50,772 bases of DNA from an uncultured Rivibacter sp. (GTDB lineage Bacteria > Pseudomonadota > Gammaproteobacteria > Burkholderiales > Burkholderiaceae). This document shows, in pieces, positions 38,555 through 47,540 of this stretch. Position 1 is the first letter of the stretch. Each line of letters opens with the position of its first letter. Both the position numbers and the translations under genes were made by a program. The notes beneath the pieces are model-generated. The model did not search any database, was not told the origin of the DNA, and worked only from the letters and a program-made list of their open reading frames with translations. Location of the stretch: NCBI GenBank assembly GCA_946480925.1, contig CAMLLU010000040.1:1-50772 (forward strand). The letters are read 5' to 3'.

Positions 38555-39343
38555 TCAGCCCCAGGCGGCCAGATATTCCTTCCAGTGCGGCTCGTCGACC
38601 CCCGACAGGGTGGACTTCACGAACTCGATCTCGCGTTCGTATTCGGCCTCGGTGAATCCGCCGCGCATCTTCTGGAAGCGGCAGTACAGCAGGTAGGTGT
38701 TCATCACGTCCGTTTCGCAATAGCGGCGGATGTCCTCGAGCTGCCCGGCTCGATAGGCCGGGAAGACCGCCGAGCCGTCCATACCCAGCTTGCCCGGGAA
38801 GCCGCACAGCTTGGCCATCGCGTCCAGCGGGGCGTTGGCCCGCGGCTGGTACATCGCCAGCAGGTCCATCAGGTCGAGGTGGCGCATGTGGTAGCGGCCG
38901 ATGTAGTTGTTCCACTTGAACTCGCGGTCGTCCTCGCCCAGGTCCCAATACTTGTTGGCCACCACGCCGTGCCGCAGGCCGCGGTAATGCAACACCGGCA
39001 GGTCGAAGCAGCCGCCGTTCCAGCTCACCAGCTGCGGCACGTGCTTTTCGATGGTGTTGAAGAACGTCTGGATGACCTTGGCCTCCTGGCTCTGGCCATC
39101 GAGCTCGCGATCGACGAACGAATGCACACGCAGGCCCTCGGCATTGCGGAACACGCACGAGATCACCAGCACCCGCTGCAGGTAGTGCGGCATGAAGTCG
39201 CTCTTGCCCTCTTCGGTGCGCTCGCGCTGGATGGCCTCCCACAGCGCGTCGTCAGTCGTATCGGGTGCCGTACCGCGCAACGTGCGCAGACCGGCGATAT
39301 CGGGAATGGATTCGATGTCGAAAACGAGAACGGGCCAGGCCAT
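38555..39343 (-). CDS. PolB-like 3'-5' exonuclease domain protein (DEDDy type)
   Basis: 262 residues of the predicted PolB-type exonuclease group. Acidic motifs: VFDIESIPD with Asp9/Glu11 (Exo I), [13 protein letters not shown] (Exo II) and [13 protein letters not shown] (Exo III, with Asp and Tyr). It probably degrades DNA or RNA 3' ends in the cytoplasm; a specific partner is unknown. GGAGAAGG precedes the ATG at 39343; an upstream in-frame ATG at 39361 would overlap that ribosome site. It is 48 bases after rpoS and 13 before rlmD. Confidence 0.85.
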   Translation of the reverse strand: MAWPVLVFDIESIPDIAGLRTLRGTAPDTTDDALWEAIQRERTEEGKSDFMPHYLQRVLVISCVFRNAEGLRVHSFVDRELDGQSQEAKVIQTFFNTIEKHVPQLVSWNGGCFDLPVLHYRGLRHGVVANKYWDLGEDDREFKWNNYIGRYHMRHLDLMDLLAMYQPRANAPLDAMAKLCGFPGKLGMDGSAVFPAYRAGQLEDIRRYCETDVMNTYLLYCRFQKMRGGFTEAEYEREIEFVKSTLSGVDEPHWKEYLAAWG

Positions 39344-39391
39344 ACAGCCTTCTCCAAACAATGCAAACCGGAAGTTGAAGGGAACGATCGA

Positions 39392-40432
39392 TCAAAAGAT
39401 CGAATCGCGGTCGATACCGTTGCGGATCATGCGCCGCTTGAGCTTGAGCAAGGCTTCCTGCTGGATCTGCCGGATGCGCTCACGCGTGAGGCCCAGCCGC
39501 TCGGCCAGCACCTCCAGTGTCTCGGGCTCTCGGTCGCGCAGGCCGTAACGGCCCGCCAGCACTTCGCGTTCACGCTCGCTCAACTCTTCAAGCCCGTTGT
39601 TGAGCAACTGCTCGACTTCGTGGCTCAACGTGAGGCCCATCGGGTCGGCAGCCTGGTCGTCGGCCACCATGTCGAGCATCGACTCGGAGTTGTCGCGCTC
39701 CAACGGAGCATCGAGCGACGCAGGCAGTTCCGCGAACTTCAGCAGCTCTGCCACCTCGTCCACCGGCCGGCCCAGCGTGGCCGCCACGTCCTCCACCCGC
39801 ACCGGTTTCTCGCCGTCGATCGATGAGCGCGATTCCAACGCACGCCGTGCCTTGAGCACCTGGTTCAGGTCGCGCACCACGTGCACAGGCAGCCGCACCA
39901 GACGTGCCTGGTGCATGATCGCGCGCTCGATGTTCTGGCGGATCCACCACGACGCATAGGTCGAAAAACGAAAGCCACGCTCGGGCTCGAACTTGCCGAT
40001 GGCATGCATCAGGCCGAGGTTGCCCTCTTCGATCAGGTCGGTCATCGGCAGCCCGCGGCCAAGGTAGTTCTTCGCGATGCTGACCACCAGCCGCAGATTG
40101 CGCTCGATCATCGCCTGGCGCGCACTGAAGTCGCCGGCACGGGCGCGCGTGGCGGTGGCGTATTCCTCTTCGGGTGTCAGCAGCGGCGCGCGGCGGATCT
40201 CGCGCAAATAGGTCTGCAGGGTGTTGCCGACTTCCGGGTCGCCGGCCGCAAGATCGGCCCCATTGCGTGGGGCAACGACGGGATCGGCCTCCGCATCGTC
40301 GACACCAACCGCGGCGACGAGCGGCTCGATGTCGTCGTCGATCTCAGGTGGTGGCGGCAGCGCGCCACTCACGACCGCAGGCACGGCGTGCCCGTTCGCA
40401 GCGCCAGGGTGTGATGGACGTTTTTTGACCAT
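39392..40432 (-). CDS. rpoS: RNA polymerase sigma factor RpoS
   Basis: 346 residues. Region 1.2 (NTLQTYLREIRRAPLLTPEEE), region 2 (NLRLVVSIAKNYLGRGLPMTDLIEEGNLGLMHAIGKFEPERGFRFSTYASWWIRQ, given here in part), region 3 and region 4 (LTRERIRQIQQEALLKLK) are complete, with the short N-terminus that separates RpoS from RpoD. It directs stationary-phase and general-stress transcription. The surE-pcm-nlpD-rpoS order confirms the identity. The ATG at 40432 is 24 bases after nlpD; a TTG 6 bases upstream is the alternative. Additional rpoS promoters commonly lie in nlpD; I see no clear one. Confidence 0.95.
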   Translation of the reverse strand: MVKKRPSHPGAANGHAVPAVVSGALPPPPEIDDDIEPLVAAVGVDDAEADPVVAPRNGADLAAGDPEVGNTLQTYLREIRRAPLLTPEEEYATATRARAGDFSARQAMIERNLRLVVSIAKNYLGRGLPMTDLIEEGNLGLMHAIGKFEPERGFRFSTYASWWIRQNIERAIMHQARLVRLPVHVVRDLNQVLKARRALESRSSIDGEKPVRVEDVAATLGRPVDEVAELLKFAELPASLDAPLERDNSESMLDMVADDQAADPMGLTLSHEVEQLLNNGLEELSEREREVLAGRYGLRDREPETLEVLAERLGLTRERIRQIQQEALLKLKRRMIRNGIDRDSIF

Positions 40433-40456
40433 GACCAACCCCGGAGCCCATTGCTT

Positions 40457-41377
40457 TCAGCGCGGCGGCAACAACTTGGCAGGATCGACAGGCTTGCCTT
40501 GCTTGCGCACTTCGAAATGAAGCTGCACGCGTTCGGCATCGGTCGAACCCATCTCGGCAATCTTCTGCCCGCGTCGCACAGCCTGATCCTCCTTCACCAG
40601 CAGAGCCTGATTGTGCGCGTAGGCGGTGAGGTAGGTGTTGTTGTGCTTGATGATGACGAGGTTGCCGTATCCACGCAGGCCCGAGCCGGCATAGACTACT
40701 CGGCCATCGGCTGCCGCCAGTACCGGGTCGCCTGCCTTGCCGGCGATGGACAAGCCCTTGTTACGTGCCTCATCGAAGCCCGCAATCACCGTGCCGGAAG
40801 CCGGCCACAGCCAGTTCAGCTCGTCATCGTCGATGCGGGCCGCAATGGGTGCGGGATTCGGTGCAGCAGACGCCGGCTGCGGCGCGCTGGCGGCGGTTGC
40901 AGGAGCCGACGCGCTGGCCGAAGGTGCCGGCTTCGCATCGAGGGGACGCGTCTGTACGGTGCTGGAGGCAACGCCGCGCGTGGAAGCAGCGGTCGGGTCT
41001 ACCCCAGGCGGCACGACCCGCAGCACCTGCCCCACTTCGACGACGTTCGGGTTCTCAAGGTTGTTCCACTTGACGATGTCGCGCCAGTTCTGCCCCGACT
41101 CCAGGCCGATGCGGATCAGCGTGTCGCCCTGCTTGACGGTGTAGTACCCAGGCTTGCCGGCGTTTTCAGCGCCTGGCAGAGCCTTCGGCGTTTCAGGGTT
41201 TGCCGCCGTGGCAGCGGGAGCACTGCGGGGGCCATTGGCACGCTCTTCCACCGGCGCGCGATGGCTCGGGTTGGCGCAGCCTGCGAGCACCAGAGCAAGC
41301 CCCACGCTTGCAAACAGCGTTGCGCCGCGCGTGGCTTTTGCTGCAGGAATCTGTGTGTCAAACGAGTTGAAAAGCAT
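40457..41377 (-). CDS. nlpD: NlpD-like lipoprotein, LysM plus degenerate M23 peptidase domain
   Basis: 306 residues. The lipobox LAGC places lipidated Cys34; a LysM domain (about 77-123, YYTVKQGDTLIRIGLESGQ) follows, then an Ala/Pro-rich linker and a C-terminal M23/LytM domain (about 190-303). In the M23 domain the first metal-ligand block reads NKGLSIAG in place of HxGxD, so the usual His and Asp are missing; YAHNQ and LHFEVR remain. Such NlpD proteins activate amidases at the septum rather than cutting peptidoglycan themselves. It is located 17 bases after pcm. Confidence 0.92.
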   Translation of the reverse strand: MLFNSFDTQIPAAKATRGATLFASVGLALVLAGCANPSHRAPVEERANGPRSAPAATAANPETPKALPGAENAGKPGYYTVKQGDTLIRIGLESGQNWRDIVKWNNLENPNVVEVGQVLRVVPPGVDPTAASTRGVASSTVQTRPLDAKPAPSASASAPATAASAPQPASAAPNPAPIAARIDDDELNWLWPASGTVIAGFDEARNKGLSIAGKAGDPVLAAADGRVVYAGSGLRGYGNLVIIKHNNTYLTAYAHNQALLVKEDQAVRRGQKIAEMGSTDAERVQLHFEVRKQGKPVDPAKLLPPR

Positions 41378-41394
41378 GAAGTGTGGCGATCGCC

Positions 41395-42216
41395 TCAGTT
41401 GACGCCTGATTTTAAGGGGACGAAGTGGACCGCCTCGTGAACGCGCCGGTGCAACTGCCCCTGCGCATCGCGGTCCACCACTACGAGTACTTGGCCACCG
41501 CCAGACCCGACCATGGGCGCAACGAGCCGCCCCCCGGGCGCCAACTGTTCCAGCCAGTTGGCCGGCAGGGCAGCGCCGCCAGCGGCGGCAATGATGCCTT
41601 CATAAGGCGCATTGGGTGCGTGACCGAGCATGCCGTCGCCATAGACCAGGCGGACACCACTGGTCTGCAGACCCAGCGGCGCCAGCAAGGCAAGGTGTGC
41701 ACGCGCCTTGTCGTGCAGCGGTCGCAGGCGTTCCACTGACACCACCTGTCGCGCCACGCGCGCCAGCACGGCCGCCTGGTAACCGCAGCCTGTGCCGATC
41801 TCGAGCACTTTCGAAAGCGGCGCTGTACGCCCTGCCAGCATGAGCTCGATCATGCGCGCGACGACCGAAGGCTTCGAGATCGTCTGCGACAGCCCGATCG
41901 GCAGGCTGGTGTCTTCGTAAGCCTGATTGGCCAGCGCCGTGTCGACAAACAGGTGTCGCGGCACGGCGGCCATAGCCGCCAGCACCTGCTCGTTGCGCAC
42001 GCCATCGGCGCGAAGACGCTCGACCATGCGGCGGCGCACGCCTTCGGAATCGAGTCCCAAGCCGGCGGGCATCGTGGCCCGTGCACGATCGCGTTCGGCT
42101 TCGAGCAATGGGCGTTGCGGGCGCAGCGGCTCGGCAGGGGCAGCCCGCTTCGAACCGAGCTGGCCTAGTTGCAACGGGAACTTCGGCGGGCGCCGTGCGC
42201 CGCTGTCACCACTCAT
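41395..42216 (-). CDS. pcm: Protein-L-isoaspartate O-methyltransferase with an N-terminal extension
   Basis: 273 residues; the usual enzyme is about 210. The catalytic part includes [22 protein letters not shown], the isoaspartate-binding [18 protein letters not shown] motif [14 protein letters not shown] and the strand [14 protein letters not shown]. It methylates isoaspartyl residues to start repair of aged proteins. The first 65 or so residues are a Pro/Arg-rich extension with no recognised domain; the start is fixed by overlap with the surE stop (ATGA), though later in-frame starts (for example Met at ATMPAGLG) are possible. Confidence 0.92.
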   Translation of the reverse strand: MSGDSGARRPPKFPLQLGQLGSKRAAPAEPLRPQRPLLEAERDRARATMPAGLGLDSEGVRRRMVERLRADGVRNEQVLAAMAAVPRHLFVDTALANQAYEDTSLPIGLSQTISKPSVVARMIELMLAGRTAPLSKVLEIGTGCGYQAAVLARVARQVVSVERLRPLHDKARAHLALLAPLGLQTSGVRLVYGDGMLGHAPNAPYEGIIAAAGGAALPANWLEQLAPGGRLVAPMVGSGGGQVLVVVDRDAQGQLHRRVHEAVHFVPLKSGVN

Positions 42217-42962
42217 ACGCTGCCTAGCCAGCTCGCCCATGAAGGGGCAGCACGGTGGTCGGTGAGATCCACCTGCAGCGGCGTGATGGAAACCGCTCCC
42301 TGTGCCGTGGCGTGAAAGTCTGTACCCTCGCCGGCCTCTCGGGCATCGCCGGCTGGTCCGATCCAGTAGATGGGTTCGCCGCGCGGGTTGGTCTGGCAGA
42401 TCACCGGCTCGCTGGCATGGCGCCGGCCCAGCCGGGTGATGCGCCGCCCCGTGAGCTGGTCGTACGGCAACGCCGGAATGTTGACGTTGAGCAGCCAGGC
42501 CGCCCCAGGGGGTGGCGAGGCCAGCACCTGCTCCATGAGCGAGCGTGCCACCCGTGCGGCCGTGTCGAGGTGCTGCCAACCTTTCTCGACCAGTGAAAAC
42601 GCGATGGCCGGGACGCCGAACAGGTAACCCTCCATCGCAGCCGCCACTGTGCCGGAATAGAGCGTGTCGTCACCCATGTTGGCACCGTTGTTGATGCCAG
42701 AGACCACCAGGTCGGGGCGCTGTGGCAGCAGGCCGGTCAGCGCGACGTGCACACAGTCCGACGGTGTGCCATTGATGTAGCGGTAGCCATTGCTGGCAGT
42801 GAAGACGCTCAGCGGCCGGTGCAGCGTGAGCGAGTTGGAGGTGCCGCTGGCGTTCTGCTCCGGCGCTACCACGTCGATATCGCCCAGCCCCTTGCAGGCT
42901 TCGACCAGGGCTGCGAGCCCTGGAGCGAGGTAGCCATCGTCGTTGGCAACAAGAATTCGCAT
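42213..42962 (-). CDS. surE: 5'/3'-nucleotidase SurE
   Basis: 249 residues. The metal-binding motif NDDGYLAPG (7-15), SGTSNSLT and [25 protein letters not shown] are all intact. It dephosphorylates nucleoside monophosphates and short polyphosphates, and is linked to stationary-phase survival. First gene of the cluster surE-pcm-nlpD-rpoS-exonuclease-rlmD. The ATG at 42962 has no Shine-Dalgarno; on the minus strand TACAAT (42975-42970) ends 7 bases before it, which suggests a leaderless or near-leaderless transcript. Confidence 0.95.
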   Translation of the reverse strand: MRILVANDDGYLAPGLAALVEACKGLGDIDVVAPEQNASGTSNSLTLHRPLSVFTASNGYRYINGTPSDCVHVALTGLLPQRPDLVVSGINNGANMGDDTLYSGTVAAAMEGYLFGVPAIAFSLVEKGWQHLDTAARVARSLMEQVLASPPPGAAWLLNVNIPALPYDQLTGRRITRLGRRHASEPVICQTNPRGEPIYWIGPAGDAREAGEGTDFHATAQGAVSITPLQVDLTDHRAAPSWASWLGSV

Positions 42963-43057
42963 GCGGTCGATTGTAGGGATTCGTCACCTGAGTGACGCAC
43001 CGTCTGCGGTGCGCTGCCTATCATGCGCTCGCCTGTGAAGACACCGAGGAGAACGTC

Positions 43058-44035
43058 ATGCTCGCCTGGCTCTGCGAAAACCCTGTCGGCCCTGAAGCAC
43101 TGCAATGGAAGGACCTGCCCACGCCGCAGCCGCAAGCAGGCGAAGTGCGCGTGGCTGTCAAGGCGGCCAGCCTGAACTTCCCCGACTTGCTGATCGTTCA
43201 GAACAAGTACCAGATGAAGCCACCGCTGCCGTTCGTGCCCGGCTCGGAGTTCTCTGGCGTGGTGGAAGCCGTGGGCGAAGGTGTCAAGCATTTGAAGCCA
43301 GGCATGGCCGTAGCCTCCTTCGGCGGGCTCGGCGGATTTGCCACCCACGTGTGCGTCAACGCCGCGTTGGTGATGCCACTGCCGCCGGGCTTCGCCTTCG
43401 ACGATGCAGCTGCTTTTCTGTGCACCTATGGCACCACCCACCACGCGCTTATCGACCGCGCTGCATTGCGTGAGGGCGAGACGGTGCTGGTGCTAGGTGC
43501 TGCGGGCGGCGTCGGCACGGCCGCCATTCAGATCGCCAAGGCCGCCGGCGCCCGTGTGATCGCTGCAGCATCGAGCGACGAAAAGTGCGCGTTGTGCCGG
43601 CAACTCGGTGCAGACGCGACCATCAACTACGCCAGCGGCAACCTGCGCGACGAACTCAAGACGCTTACCGACGGCAAGGGCCCTGACGTGGTCTATGACC
43701 CCGTGGGTGCCGAACTCGCCGAGCCCGCGTTTCGCTCCATCGCCTGGCGCGGCCGCTATCTCGTGATCGGCTTTGCGGGCGGCAACATCCCGGCATTGCC
43801 GCTCAACCTCGCCTTGCTCAAGGGCGCGTCCATCGTCGGTGTGTTCTGGGGCGAGTTCGCCAAGCGCGAGCCGGCAAACAATGCCAAGGCGCTGGCCGAG
43901 CTCGCCGGCTGGTACGCACAAGGCAAGATCAAACCGGTGATCGAACAACGTCTGCCGATGCAAGACCTGCAGAAAGCGTTCGAGCTGATGGGGCAACGCA
44001 AGGTGCGAGGCAAGCTCGTGCTCGAGAACCGCTGA
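43058..44035 (+). CDS. NADPH:quinone oxidoreductase family protein (zinc-independent MDR)
   Basis: 325 residues. The N-terminal catalytic domain contains SLNFPDLLIVQNKYQMKPPLPF and PGSEFSGVVEAVG; the Rossmann domain has LGAAGGVGTAAIQIAKAAGA, and the closing VRGKLVLEN is family-typical. Zinc ligands are absent. It is expected to reduce quinones or enones with NADPH. GAGGAG stands 7 bases before the ATG at 43058. It is divergent from surE; the gap holds inverted repeats CGTCAC/GTGACG (42982-42997) and CGCACCG/CGGTGCG (42996-43013). No operon partner is evident. Confidence 0.88.
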   Translation: MLAWLCENPVGPEALQWKDLPTPQPQAGEVRVAVKAASLNFPDLLIVQNKYQMKPPLPFVPGSEFSGVVEAVGEGVKHLKPGMAVASFGGLGGFATHVCVNAALVMPLPPGFAFDDAAAFLCTYGTTHHALIDRAALREGETVLVLGAAGGVGTAAIQIAKAAGARVIAAASSDEKCALCRQLGADATINYASGNLRDELKTLTDGKGPDVVYDPVGAELAEPAFRSIAWRGRYLVIGFAGGNIPALPLNLALLKGASIVGVFWGEFAKREPANNAKALAELAGWYAQGKIKPVIEQRLPMQDLQKAFELMGQRKVRGKLVLENR

Positions 44036-44276
44036 GCCACCGTCGAGCGGCCGCTCCAAAGACATCACTCCCCCTCTGCAGCCGGCGCTGTATTCCCTGA
44101 CCGGGCCGACATACACGGCCCTCCCCCCTACTTCTAGCGCCCCCCATTGAGGGGATCGTTGGATGGGCTTGTGCCTTCAGGCGCGTGGATAATTTCACGG
44201 TCCGGCAAACAAGCCGTGCTCTTCTTTTTTGCAGCCAGCAGACGACCGCCGCCACCAGCCCAGGGAGTTCATCCAC

Positions 44277-45020
44277 ATGGCAGTCAAGGTTCTGATCGTT
44301 GAAGACAATCCCGTCGCGCGCGCGTTCCTGTGCCGCGTCGTTCGCGAGAGCTTCAGCGACGCGATCACGATCTCCGAGGCCGGTGATCTCGAGACGGCGC
44401 GCCGCCACATCGGCATCCAGGCAGGTCAGCGCGCGGCTGCCAACCCCCCCGACCCGTTCAAGCTGGTCATGGTCGATCTCGAGCTGCCCGACGGCAACGG
44501 GTTGGAACTGCTGACCGAGCTGGGGCAATACCCCGCCACGAAGATCGTCACCACGCTGTACTCCGACGACGACCATCTCTTTCCCGCACTTCAGTGCGGC
44601 GCCGACGGCTACCTGCTGAAGGAAGACCGCTTCGAAGTGCTGGTCGAAGAGCTGCAGAAGATCGTGCGTGGCCAGCCGCCGTTGTCGCCAGCCATCGCGC
44701 GCCGTTTGCTATCGCACTTCCGCCTCGGGGACAGCGGCGTCGGCGGGCTTACGGACTCCGGCTTTTCGCCGCTCGACTCCCCCACCAGCCGCCCCATTCC
44801 GCTGGACCGCCGCGCCCCACCCGATCACGAGCGACTCACGCCACGCGAAACCGAGGTGCTCACCTATCTGAGCAAGGGCTTCACGATCAAGGAAATCGCG
44901 AGCCTCATGGGCATCAAGTGGTTCACCGTCAACGACCACATCAAGTCGATCTACAAGAAGCTCAACGTCTCGAGCCGCGCAGAAGCCGCGGTGCTGGCAA
45001 GCAAACAAGGCTTGGTGTGA
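44277..45020 (+). CDS. NarL/LuxR-family response regulator
   Basis: 247 residues. The receiver domain (4-130) has acidic residues Glu9/Asp10, phosphoacceptor Asp67 (LVMVDLELPDGNG) and Lys115. A longer-than-usual loop (about 46-60) precedes the phosphoacceptor strand. After an 50-residue Pro-rich linker comes a LuxR helix-turn-helix (about 184-245: LTPRETEVLTYLSKGFTIKEI...). It follows a 241-base gap with a GATAAT-like element near 44189 and GGGAG upstream of the ATG. The histidine kinase gene begins 37 bases downstream, its likely partner. Confidence 0.9.
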   Translation: MAVKVLIVEDNPVARAFLCRVVRESFSDAITISEAGDLETARRHIGIQAGQRAAANPPDPFKLVMVDLELPDGNGLELLTELGQYPATKIVTTLYSDDDHLFPALQCGADGYLLKEDRFEVLVEELQKIVRGQPPLSPAIARRLLSHFRLGDSGVGGLTDSGFSPLDSPTSRPIPLDRRAPPDHERLTPRETEVLTYLSKGFTIKEIASLMGIKWFTVNDHIKSIYKKLNVSSRAEAAVLASKQGLV

Positions 45021-45057
45021 CCTGACTCCGCGGGCCGCCTGCCACTGGTGAACCGCG

Positions 45058-47373
45058 ATGAGCCGCCCACTCTTCGATCCGGCGCCATCCGGAACACCAA
45101 GCCCCCCGGCGGCCAACGATCCTCAGGGCGACGTGTCGCGCGATCCAGCTTCGTCGGCAGTCGATTCGCTGCTCGAATTCGCTCAGCCTGACCGGCCGCT
45201 ACGCCACGTCAGGCGCGCCGCGCGCTGGATCGGGTGGCGGCTGCGCCTGCTGGTGGGCGCCGCGCTGTTCGGTTGTCTCGGCATCCTGCTGCTGGCACTC
45301 TGGACTGCAAGCCAACGCGACCTCGACGCCAGTTGGCGCCTTAGCGCGCAAGGAACTGTCGAGCTGACCGGCAGCCGTGATCCGCTAATGCAGTCTCACA
45401 TCGGCGAGGCGCTGGTCGGCGTGACCACACACGACGGCCGCTGGATCGGCATGGAAGGCCTGGCGCTGCAGCGGTCCCCACGGTGGATTCCGGACGATGC
45501 ACAGCGGGAGCAGCACCTGTATCTGCAGCACCAGCTCTCCTTCGCGATGGCTGGCCCCGCAGTGCAACTGCACTTCTCTGATGGCCGCTTGCTGACCGCG
45601 CGCCCTGCACCGGGAGGGCTTGCATCTCTCGGTTTGTTGTTCTGGCTGCTCGCCGCGCTCGCACTGGTGTTGTACATGGTCGCGATGGTGGTGCTATTGG
45701 CCCGCCCTTCTCGTCGCAACCTCGCCTACACGGTCATGGCGAGTTGCCAGGTGGGCAATCTGCTGTTCCTGGCCGTCGAGTCTGCGTGCATTCTGGTGCT
45801 TCCGGCCGGCCTGCCGCTGTGGGACCTACGGGCGCGTGTCGCCTTCGATCTGCTGACCGGCGCGGCGCTCGTTCATGTCTGCAGCCATTACCCGCACAGG
45901 CTCCCCATCGCACGCGGTGTCGGCCTCACGGCCTGGACTGCAGCCCTCGTCATTTGCACAGCCAATGTCGCAGACGCGCTGTCCTTTGCGTGGTGGTGGT
46001 CTCAACTGGGCGGTGCCGCGCTTGGCGTTGCGACCGTTGCACTGCTGACTTGGTCCTATCGTCTGGAACCGCATCCGTTTGCGGTCGTGTTGCGACGCTT
46101 CGGAGTCGTCAACGTCGCCAGCTGGATGCTGCTCACGGCAACCGTTGCACTGGCGGGCACGCAGTCCGGTCTGCAGCAAAGCATCGTCGCGGTCGGCCCG
46201 ATGATCTGGTACGTCTTCTTCGCATCGCTTCTGCTGCTGGTGCCCTTTCTATCGCGCTCTCAGCAGCTCATGCGCGAGTTTTCGCTGCTCGCAGCCATCA
46301 GCACGGTGGCCACCTCTCTCGACTTGTTGTTCGTGGCGGTCTTTTCATTCGGGCAGTTCACGTCGTTGACGTTGTCGTTGTTTCTGTCGCTGGGCGCCTA
46401 CTCGGGCGCACGGCAATGGATCCTCAATCACCTGCGCGGCAACAGCATGCTGACGATGGAGCGGCTGTTCGAGCGGCTCTACCGCATGGCGCGGGAAGTC
46501 GAGGTGCAACCACAACGCACACCGTCCTTGCTGACCCGCCTACTACGCGAACTGTTCGAGCCTCTCGAAGCCAACGTGGTACAGCGGGGCTGCGCCGTCT
46601 CGCGCGTAGGTGGCGACGGCTCGACACTATTGGTGCCGGTGCCGGATCTCACCGCGTCACATCCGACAGCGAACGGTGCTGTGATGCTGCGCTTCGCACA
46701 GAGGGGCCGCCGCTTGTTCACTGAAGAAGACGCCCGCCTGACCGACCGCATCGTCGAGCAACTGCGCCGGGCCGTGGCATTCGACAAAGCCGTCGAGCAG
46801 GGGCGCAGCGAAGAGCGAGCACGCATTGCGCAAGACCTGCACGACGACATCGGCGCGCGGCTCCTGACGCTCATGTACAAGGCACCAACACCGGAGATGG
46901 AAGACTACGTGAGGCACACGCTGCAGGACCTGAAGACGTTGACGCGCGGCCTGGCAGCGCAAAGCCACCAGTTGTCGCACGCGGCGGCAGAGTGGAAGAC
47001 CGACCTGACGCAGCGGCTGCTGGCCGTGCATTGCGAGCTGGTCTGGCACCTGAACTGCGACAACGACGTCGACCTGGGCGTCGTGCAATGGTCGGCGTTG
47101 ACGCGTGTGCTACGCGAGCTGGTCAGCAACGTCATCACGCACGCACAGGCCACACGGCTCGAAATCTCACTTCAGTTCGAACACGACCAACTCGACGTGC
47201 TGGTGCGCGACAACGGCCGAGGACGCAATCCAGGCGGCTGGGCACAGGGCCTCGGCCTGGGCGGTGTGCGCAAGCGCGTCAAGCAGCTGGGGGGCTCAGT
47301 CGAATGGCGGGAAGCTGCCGCCAGTGGCGTCGAATGCCGGGTGAGCATCCGCAACGTGTCGCAGCGGCACTGA
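45058..47373 (+). CDS. NarL-type (HisKA_3) sensor histidine kinase with a polytopic sensor region
   Basis: 771 residues. A polar Pro-rich N-terminus is followed by TM1 (about 62-85), a periplasmic stretch (about 86-188) and eight or nine further membrane segments (about 190-465), then a cytoplasmic linker and the kinase core: ERARIAQDLHDDIGARLL with phospho-acceptor His595, N-box ELVSNVITHA (about 686-695), VRDNGRG and LGLGGVRKRVKQLGG. The layout recalls 7TMR-DISM kinases. The ligand is unknown. It is downstream of the NarL-type regulator in the same operon and ends before a strong terminator. Confidence 0.88.
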   Translation: MSRPLFDPAPSGTPSPPAANDPQGDVSRDPASSAVDSLLEFAQPDRPLRHVRRAARWIGWRLRLLVGAALFGCLGILLLALWTASQRDLDASWRLSAQGTVELTGSRDPLMQSHIGEALVGVTTHDGRWIGMEGLALQRSPRWIPDDAQREQHLYLQHQLSFAMAGPAVQLHFSDGRLLTARPAPGGLASLGLLFWLLAALALVLYMVAMVVLLARPSRRNLAYTVMASCQVGNLLFLAVESACILVLPAGLPLWDLRARVAFDLLTGAALVHVCSHYPHRLPIARGVGLTAWTAALVICTANVADALSFAWWWSQLGGAALGVATVALLTWSYRLEPHPFAVVLRRFGVVNVASWMLLTATVALAGTQSGLQQSIVAVGPMIWYVFFASLLLLVPFLSRSQQLMREFSLLAAISTVATSLDLLFVAVFSFGQFTSLTLSLFLSLGAYSGARQWILNHLRGNSMLTMERLFERLYRMAREVEVQPQRTPSLLTRLLRELFEPLEANVVQRGCAVSRVGGDGSTLLVPVPDLTASHPTANGAVMLRFAQRGRRLFTEEDARLTDRIVEQLRRAVAFDKAVEQGRSEERARIAQDLHDDIGARLLTLMYKAPTPEMEDYVRHTLQDLKTLTRGLAAQSHQLSHAAAEWKTDLTQRLLAVHCELVWHLNCDNDVDLGVVQWSALTRVLRELVSNVITHAQATRLEISLQFEHDQLDVLVRDNGRGRNPGGWAQGLGLGGVRKRVKQLGGSVEWREAAASGVECRVSIRNVSQRH

Positions 47374-47404
47374 GCAACCTTCAGTGTTCAGCACGCACCA
47401 AAGA

Positions 47405-47430
47405 AAAAGCCGAGCATTCGCTCGGCTTTT
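47405..47430. terminator. Bidirectional terminator after the histidine kinase and tRNA-His
   Basis: Arms AAAAGCCGAGC (47405-47415) and GCTCGGCTTTT (47420-47430) with loop ATTC, flanked by A and T runs. It serves the kinase operon on the plus strand and the ppiD-tRNA-His transcript on the minus strand. Confidence 0.9.
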
Positions 47431-47443
47431 CTGATCCATCAGG

Positions 47444-47520
47444 TGGGGTGGCTGATGGGACTCGAACCCACGACGACCAGAATCACAATCTGGGACTCTA
47501 CCAACTGAGCTACAGCCACC
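47444..47520 (-). tRNA. tRNA-His (GTG anticodon)
   Basis: 77 bases on the minus strand. The acceptor stem GTGGCTG/CAGCCAC is preceded by the extra 5' G that marks tRNA-His, opposite C73, and the CCA end is encoded. The anticodon loop TTGTGAT gives GTG. D and T arms are normal (GTTCGAGTCCC). It lies 20 bases after the ppiD stop on the same strand and upstream of a terminator, so it is probably released from the ppiD transcript. Confidence 0.97.
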
Positions 47521-47540
47521 GCAGAGTCAAAAATTATAGC

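Noticed and set aside
42982..43013. Operator repeats between surE and the quinone oxidoreductase gene
   Set aside because: Short inverted repeats CGTCAC/GTGACG and CGCACCG/CGGTGCG are present but match no regulator I know and are common at this GC content.
44103..44121. Terminator after the quinone oxidoreductase gene
   Set aside because: GGGCCG/CGGCCC with a 7-base loop can pair, but no T-run follows, so evidence for termination is too weak.
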